From the NCBI RefSeq assembly GCF_006442795.2, contig NZ_CP083956.1:4813501-4877500 (forward strand): a stretch of DNA of 64,000 nt, written 5' to 3'. Numbering within the stretch: position 1 is the stretch's first letter; each line of letters starts with the position of its first letter. The translations under genes and the position numbers were made by a program. Positions 59,079-64,000 of the stretch are shown here, piece after piece. The DNA is from Mesorhizobium sp. B1-1-8. Lineage in GTDB: Bacteria > Pseudomonadota > Alphaproteobacteria > Rhizobiales > Rhizobiaceae. The notes beneath the pieces are model-generated. The model made no database searches. It saw only the letters and a list, made by a program, of their open reading frames with translations, and was not told the origin of the DNA.

Positions 59079-61100
59079 CTAACCCGTCTGTTCCGCCGTT
59101 TTTGGCCCTGCCTGCGCACGCGCGAGATCGGCATCTTCTTCCGGCTGGTGAAGCCCCGCCAGCACGGCAAGGGCGGCAGCCTTGTCCTGATCCCGCATGG
59201 CGGCCTGCAGCGCGGCAAGTGCCGCCTGGATTTTGGGCCATTTCACGACATCGGTCCTGAGGCCGAAGACCTTGGCGGTGTCGAGCTTGACGATCTCCTC
59301 GTCCTCGCCATGCAGCGCCTCGTGCAGCTTTTCGCCGGGCCTGATGCCTGTGAAGCGGATCGGAATGTCGGTATGAGGGCTCTTGCCGGCCATGCGGATC
59401 ATGGTTTCGGCGACTTCGAGGATCGGCACGGGTTTCCCCATGTCGAGCATGTAGATGGCATAGTCCTCGCCCTGGCGCTGCTGGGCGTCGGCAGCCGACA
59501 TTATGACGAGGTCGACGGCTTCCGCCACCGTCATGAAATAGCGGGTCATGCGCCGGTCGGTGATGGTGACCGGACCGCCGGCCTCGATCTGGGCCTGGAA
59601 GATGGTCGCCACCGAGCCGTTGGAGCCAAAGACATTGCCGAAGCGCACGGCGATGAACTTGGTGCCGGGGTGACGGCCGACGGCATCATGGCCGTTCGCC
59701 GCGCCGGTGTAGGGCCCGGACGACGCGGCATGGGTTTCGTGCAGCGAAGAGACGATCTGCTCGGCTGCCCGCTTGGTGACCCCGAGCATGGAAGACGGGT
59801 CGACGGCCTTGTCGCTGGAGACGAGCAGGAACTGCGGCACCCCGCATTTCGCGGCGACCTCGGCGCAGGCGAGCGTGCCGAAGATGTTGGTCTCAATCGC
59901 CGCTTCCCAGTTTTCCTCGAGCAGCGGCACGTGTTTCAGCGCTGCCGCATGAAAGATGATCGATGGTTGGAAGTCGCCGACGAGGCGCATCATGTGGCGC
60001 CGGTCGGTGACGTCGACGATGCGGCTCGTCAGCCGATCGCGATCGTTCTCGTCGATCAATTGGTCGAGCTGGAAAATGCCGAATTCGGAAATGTCGGCTA
60101 CCAGCACCGCCGCGGCGCCGAGCTCCAGCGCGCGCTTGACCAGAACGCGGCCGATGGAGCCGGCGCCGCCGGTCACCAGCACGCGCTTGCCGCCGATAAA
60201 GGCGCCGATGCGCCCGATGTCGGTGGTAACCGCCGAACGGCGCATGATGGTTTCCATTTCGACGGCGTCGAGAACCAGCTTGCCGCCCTGCCCCAGCTCC
60301 GAAAGGCCGGAGAACTGGACGACGGCGATGCCGCTATGGCGGGCGACGCGCACCAGTTCGGCATAGTCCTCGATATCGCGCTCGGCGCCCTTGCCGAAGA
60401 TCAGAAGGTCGAGATTGGCCGTGCCGTTGACGAAATCCTCCAGCACCTCGACCAGGCGCGGACGGACCGCCACCACGGGGACGCCCTGGATCTGCATGCC
60501 GAGCGGCGCATCGGCCTCGGTCGCCATGATGCCGGCGATGGCATATTCCGCCGGCACGGCGGTGCGGGTGAAGCGGACGATGACGTCGGCCTGGCTCAGC
60601 CGGCCGATGAACAGCGCCTGCTTGATGGAAGCGTCGCCGGCAGCGCGGCGCAGAATGCGCCAGCTCGCGCCATCGCGCAGGAACCGGTAGTAAAGCCTCG
60701 GCGCGGAAATGATGGTGAAGGAGACCAGGAAAAAGACGATGAACTGGCGCTCGTTGAGGCCGGCAACGGGCTGAAAGGAGCGGAATGCGAGCGAAGACAG
60801 ATAGAGAACCACCGTCAGGATGCCGCAACTCTTCAGGATGTTGAAGAAATCGGGCGTGGACGCAAAGCGCCATACGGTGTTGTAGAGGCCGCAATAGCGA
60901 AACAACAGATGGGCGAGCAGCACGATGAGCGCCCAGCAGGCCAGCCCGCCATAGGAGAACGCGTCGAACGAAAGCCGCGACTGCGACAGGGTCAGGCTAA
61001 GCGCCACCGCCACCAGGACCATGACGAGATCCTGGACCATGATGATGGCTTGCCGCATCCTGGGTCTGAGACCCGATACGGCTTCTACATATAAGGTCAT
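59079..61100 (-). CDS. WbpM/CapD/FlaA1-type membrane nucleotide-sugar dehydratase
   Basis: 673 residues. Four N-terminal membrane helices (about 15-125) and a degenerate Rossmann domain (about 155-280) precede the catalytic SDR domain with VTGGAGSIG (about 307-315). The active site reads SSDKAV, so S-D-K replaces the usual Y-x-x-x-K, as in the 4,6-dehydratase (WbpM, CapD) branch. These enzymes make UDP-4-keto-6-deoxy sugars, which DegT aminotransferases convert to amino sugars; one lies at 49.9 kb. The TIDIPIRFTGIRPGEKLHEAL-like C-terminal block is conserved. It leads the 3-gene run with GT2 and PGT. Confidence 0.92.
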   Translation of the reverse strand: MTLYVEAVSGLRPRMRQAIIMVQDLVMVLVAVALSLTLSQSRLSFDAFSYGGLACWALIVLLAHLLFRYCGLYNTVWRFASTPDFFNILKSCGILTVVLYLSSLAFRSFQPVAGLNERQFIVFFLVSFTIISAPRLYYRFLRDGASWRILRRAAGDASIKQALFIGRLSQADVIVRFTRTAVPAEYAIAGIMATEADAPLGMQIQGVPVVAVRPRLVEVLEDFVNGTANLDLLIFGKGAERDIEDYAELVRVARHSGIAVVQFSGLSELGQGGKLVLDAVEMETIMRRSAVTTDIGRIGAFIGGKRVLVTGGAGSIGRVLVKRALELGAAAVLVADISEFGIFQLDQLIDENDRDRLTSRIVDVTDRRHMMRLVGDFQPSIIFHAAALKHVPLLEENWEAAIETNIFGTLACAEVAAKCGVPQFLLVSSDKAVDPSSMLGVTKRAAEQIVSSLHETHAASSGPYTGAANGHDAVGRHPGTKFIAVRFGNVFGSNGSVATIFQAQIEAGGPVTITDRRMTRYFMTVAEAVDLVIMSAADAQQRQGEDYAIYMLDMGKPVPILEVAETMIRMAGKSPHTDIPIRFTGIRPGEKLHEALHGEDEEIVKLDTAKVFGLRTDVVKWPKIQAALAALQAAMRDQDKAAALAVLAGLHQPEEDADLARAQAGPKTAEQTG

Positions 61101-61694
61101 CAGAAAGTACTGAACTCCCGGGCGTAGATTAGCAGACCGGCGCCGGATGGAACATCATCCCTGTCGCCACTCCAGATTGCAATCCCCAGTCCCGTACCCC
61201 CACTATCGCATTAGCGCGGAGCCGAGAGCATCGCCAGAGATTTTTGGAACATAAGCCGGCGGGAGCTGACGATTTTGTTCCGGTGTGACATCGATTTAAA
61301 GGCCGACCGGCCGGAACGCGATATTGTTCAACAGACGTTGCTAATTTTTCTCAAAACAATGTCACGGGCGCGCGACGCATTTTCGGTCCGGCTAAGATAT
61401 CGTGCGGTCAAATTGGATAGCCGGACTAAAGGTTTCCGGGTCAACTTTGGGAGCCGAAAACTGGTGCTTGTCATCGATGCGCTCATCGCGCATATGTCTT
61501 GTGCCCCCCGGGGGATCGATTTGTAACCAGCATATGCCCGTCGCTTTGATCGTATCAAACACCATCTTCCGTCCGCACGCGGCAGCACTCATTCGCACGT
61601 TGTCCCCCCGGCCCTCTCGTGCCACCCAGGTCACCTGTGGGCGGTTGCATGACAGGCAGCGCGGGCAGCATTCCTGCCCGTTGGAAACAATGTG
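61101..61694. other. 594-bp intergenic region before the export ATPase
   Basis: Less GC-rich than the coding neighbours. Overlapping short open frames on both strands (for example 61275-61526 plus and 61392-61634 minus) have no family match and look like chance. A perfect 7-bp hairpin CGGGCAG/CTGCCCG (61662-61668 and 61674-61680) lies 15 bp before the ATPase start. No transposase relic could be recognised. Confidence 0.4.
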
Positions 61695-62402
61695 ATGGCG
61701 TATATTTCGATCGAAAACCTAACGGTTGAATTCGCGGTTTTCGGTGCCAATTCGCGGTCGCTCAAGAACAGTATTGTGTCCCAGGCGACTGGCGGCCGTG
61801 TCATGGCCGGAGCGCGAGACATCGTAACCGTGCGCGCCATCGACAGCCTCAATCTCGAAATCAAGGACGGTGACCGGGTCGGCCTGATCGGTCACAATGG
61901 CTCGGGCAAGACGACGCTTCTGCGTGTCCTTGCCGGTATCTACAAGCCGACACGCGGGGCCATTACGATGGAAGGGCGCATTGGGGCATTGCTGGACCCC
62001 AATGCGGGCATAGATCTCGAATCGACGGGCATCGAGAACATCTATCTTCGCGGCTATATGCTGGGGATGAGTCGGCGCGAAATCGCTGCCAAGCTCGACG
62101 ATATCGCTGAATTCACCGAACTCGGCGAGTTCCTGGCCCTCCCAATGCGAACCTATTCGGCCGGTATGTTCGCGCGACTCGCCTTCGCAATCTCGACCGC
62201 CGTTCATAATGACATCCTGCTGATCGACGAAGGAATCGGTGCCGGCGACGCCGCCTTCCAGAAAAAGGCTCAGCGGCGGATTGAAGGGCTCTTCGATCGC
62301 ACACCGATCGTCATCCTGGCGAGCCACTCCGAAGGGCTGATCTCGGAATTCTGCAATCGCCGCATCGAGATGGAGCACGGCGTGTTGAAGTCGGCAGCGT
62401 AG
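61695..62402 (+). CDS. Polysaccharide export ABC transporter ATPase (KpsT/Wzt core type)
   Basis: 235 residues. Walker A GHNGSGKTT at 66-74, signature YSAGMFARL and Walker B ILLIDEGIGAGD. The N-terminal SIENLTVEFAVFGANSRSLKN and the YSAGM signature define the capsule/O-antigen ATPases. The extra carbohydrate-binding C-terminal domain of Wzt is missing. ATG 61695 follows GTG 61692; I chose ATG. No Wzm/KpsM permease lies next to it: the next gene is on the other strand, and the upstream 594 bp is empty, so it is an orphan subunit. Confidence 0.9.
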   Translation: MAYISIENLTVEFAVFGANSRSLKNSIVSQATGGRVMAGARDIVTVRAIDSLNLEIKDGDRVGLIGHNGSGKTTLLRVLAGIYKPTRGAITMEGRIGALLDPNAGIDLESTGIENIYLRGYMLGMSRREIAAKLDDIAEFTELGEFLALPMRTYSAGMFARLAFAISTAVHNDILLIDEGIGAGDAAFQKKAQRRIEGLFDRTPIVILASHSEGLISEFCNRRIEMEHGVLKSAA

Positions 62403-62441
62403 AGCAGCTTGCGACTGCCCAACGAGTCCAACCGCCTCCGC

Positions 62442-63284
62442 TCACAATAGACCATGAGCCCGTAGTTTTTCCGGGATGCCCCAGAATGCCATTGGTTCAT
62501 AGTCGGGATAGGAATAATGTCCGAAATTGAAGCGGATGTCGCTTTTGCGGTCCATCCGCCACTGCTCGACCAGCCGCCGAATTGAAACCGGCTGACCGCT
62601 GGAGCAATTGATTATCCCGGCGCAGGACGGCGTATCGAGGAGGCCTGCTACGATCCGTCCGATCTCAGGGGCGGGCAGGTAGTCGCGAAGCTGTTCTCCG
62701 CCGGACATGTCGAAGCTGGCGTCGCCTCGATCGATGGCGGCATCGAGTTGCGCCAGTAAGCTGCGCGGGTTCTGCCCCTGACCAAATGTATAGAACAGCC
62801 GGACCCACTGGACCACGAATCCTCGCTCAAGGGCCAGATATTCCAAGGACTTCCGCAATGTATCCTTTGCCAATCCGTAGGGGGTAGATGGAAATGTCCG
62901 GTCATCTTCTCTTAGCGGGCCGTTCTGTACTCCATACTCAAGACAGGTGCCGGTGACCAGAATCTGCGAGACCCCTTCCGCTGCAACTGCGGAGAGGAAT
63001 TTGAGGTCGGCGCCAAGGTTTGTCGTTAGGTGGAAGCTCCCCTGGTAATTAGGCAGGCCAGACCAGGCCAGGTGGATGATCCGCTGGCATTCGCGCGACC
63101 GCGCTACGGCTGGACCCGGATCGGTCTGCAAGTCGCACTCGACCCAGTCGAGGCCGTCGTTGCCCAGCAACGCGCTGGCCCGACGGGCATCCCGCACCAC
63201 AGCCAGGACCGGCGTGCCGGTGGCCCGCAGCGCATTCACCACATGGCGGCCGATGAAACCAGTTGCTCCGGTCAGCAGGATCAT
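62442..63284 (-). CDS. NAD-dependent epimerase/dehydratase for sugar nucleotides
   Basis: 280 residues. MILLTGATGFIGRHVV is the NAD site; TGTCLEYG provides the Ser/Thr; YGLAKDTLRK the YxxxK. The C-terminus (CAGIINCSSGQPVSIRRLV) is that of rhamnose/fucose-type reductases and epimerases. Its ATG 63284 overlaps the methyltransferase stop (ATGA), so the two form one unit. Confidence 0.88.
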   Translation of the reverse strand: MILLTGATGFIGRHVVNALRATGTPVLAVVRDARRASALLGNDGLDWVECDLQTDPGPAVARSRECQRIIHLAWSGLPNYQGSFHLTTNLGADLKFLSAVAAEGVSQILVTGTCLEYGVQNGPLREDDRTFPSTPYGLAKDTLRKSLEYLALERGFVVQWVRLFYTFGQGQNPRSLLAQLDAAIDRGDASFDMSGGEQLRDYLPAPEIGRIVAGLLDTPSCAGIINCSSGQPVSIRRLVEQWRMDRKSDIRFNFGHYSYPDYEPMAFWGIPEKLRAHGLL

Positions 63285-64000
63285 GGCTGGAGGACTTGCA
63301 GGCCCGGTACGGCAACGACGAACCGGCATCCCCATCTCGACACCAAGGGCCCCTCCTGGCCGACGACTTCTTCGGCAATATTCCAGGGAAGGATCACCAG
63401 ATAGTCGGGCTTGATCTCGCTGATCCGCTCAACAGGCAGGATGGGAAGGTGGCTGCCGGGCATCAATTTGCCCTGCTTGGAGGGGGCTCTGTCGAATACG
63501 CACGCGATCAGATCGGTCTTGACGCCGGCGTAGTTCATCAGCGTGTTTCCTTTTGCGGCCGCGCCATAACAGGCCACCGTCTTCCGGCCGGCCTCGCAAT
63601 CGAGCAGAAAGCGCAGGAAGTCGTTTTTGACCTTGTCGGCTCGTGACTGGAACGAGGTGTAGGTCTCAACCTTCGTCAGCCCGAAGGCCTTCTCGCGCTC
63701 GATCATGTCATTGACGTTGGAGGCTGTCGGCCGCGGGTCGTCATCGTGGCAGCCATAGATGCGCAGGCTGCCGCCGTGAGTGGACAGTTCTTCCACATCG
63801 AAGATGCGCAGTCCGCAGGCGGCGAACACCTTGGCGACCGCGATCAAGGACAGATAGGAGAAGTGCTCGTGATATACCGTATCGAACTGATTGTGCATGA
63901 TAAGCCGCAAAAGGTGCGGAAACTCGAGATTGATCGTCCCCCCTTGCGCCAGGGCGATCCTAAGCCCATTCGTGAAATCATTGATGTCCGGCACGTGCGC
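63281..64000 (-). CDS. Sugar C-methyltransferase, class I SAM type (5' part cut off by the window edge)
   Basis: About 239 residues are in the window and the frame is open at the right edge (AHVPDINDF continues beyond), so only the C-terminal half is present. HNQFDTVYHEHFSYLS with the following ELSTHGGSLRIYG is the signature of the TylCIII/NovU-type C-methyltransferases, with the C-terminal Methyltransf_14 domain (about 140-235: CYGAAAKGNTLMNYAG). It would add a methyl branch to a deoxy-keto sugar. It is translationally coupled to the epimerase downstream. Confidence 0.9.
   Translation of the reverse strand, partial: AHVPDINDFTNGLRIALAQGGTINLEFPHLLRLIMHNQFDTVYHEHFSYLSLIAVAKVFAACGLRIFDVEELSTHGGSLRIYGCHDDDPRPTASNVNDMIEREKAFGLTKVETYTSFQSRADKVKNDFLRFLLDCEAGRKTVACYGAAAKGNTLMNYAGVKTDLIACVFDRAPSKQGKLMPGSHLPILPVERISEIKPDYLVILPWNIAEEVVGQEGPLVSRWGCRFVVAVPGLQVLQP

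Noticed and set aside
59058..61094. 678-residue open frame on the plus strand opposite the dehydratase
   Set aside because: Antisense to a certain gene, with no domain signal.
61275..61634. Several short frames in the gap before the export ATPase
   Set aside because: They overlap one another on both strands, lack ribosome sites and resemble nothing known.

Overview
The window looks like a chromosomal segment of a rhizobial alphaproteobacterium, most likely Mesorhizobium or a close relative. The evidence is the high GC content, the glgP-glgB-glgC-glgA-pgm-glgX order, FrcBCA-type fructose uptake, a betI-betC-betA-betB choline-O-sulfate operon, an R. etli-type asparaginase, and 150-190 bp palindromic intergenic elements of the RIME kind. 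No phage, transposase, CRISPR or conjugation genes were seen. The genus is an inference; no 16S or marker gene is present.

Layout. 0-5 kb: a truncated HerA/DUF853 ATPase, then the two subunits of B12-dependent methylmalonyl-CoA mutase. 4.9-5.6 kb: an AbrB-type antitoxin/Doc toxin pair with a clear autoregulatory promoter. 5.6-10.7 kb: GreA-like factor, a Tat-exported beta-helix protein, a methyltransferase, an asparaginase and a thiolase. 10.8-17.2 kb: the betaine operon betI-betC-[PLP dehydratase]-betA-betB, with a BetI-type operator upstream. 17.4-21.1 kb: a two-gene GDP-mannose module that includes an unusual fusion protein. 21.3-22.6 kb: tRNA-Pro(CGG), a small lipoprotein and a RelE/XRE toxin-antitoxin pair. 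22.6-28.1 kb: an oligopeptide ABC transporter (oppABC plus fused DF). 28.4-30.6 kb: a TadE/TadG-like pair. 30.6-43.7 kb: glycogen metabolism, all on the minus strand. 43.9-49.7 kb: fructose import (frcBCA), with divergent frcR, mutarotase and frcK. 49.9-64 kb: a surface-polysaccharide region with sugar aminotransferase, sulfate activation (cysD-cysNC-cysQ), O-antigen ligase/polymerase, epimerases, glycosyltransferases, a WbpM/CapD-type dehydratase, an export ATPase and a C-methyltransferase cut by the window end.

How the parts fit. Fructose import by FrcBCA and phosphorylation by FrcK can feed fructose-6-phosphate to two adjacent outlets: glycogen storage (GlgC/A/B, recycled by GlgP/GlgX/alpha-glucosidase/Pgm) and GDP-mannose (AGE-type isomerase domain, phosphomannomutase, guanylyltransferase domain). 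The polysaccharide region would consume nucleotide sugars, and CysDNC/CysQ could supply PAPS for sulfation or for assimilation. From frcB (46.9 kb) to the alpha-glucosidase (30.6 kb) every gene is on one strand with short gaps.

The sequence-level signals I consider most worth checking are the two toxin-antitoxin operators, the frcB/frcR shared operator, a 26-codon leader-like ORF with a perfect Shine-Dalgarno before glgP, a repeat array apparently grown from the glgC 3' end, paired intergenic elements, and the guanylyltransferase-AGE fusion. I found no clear wholly new system.
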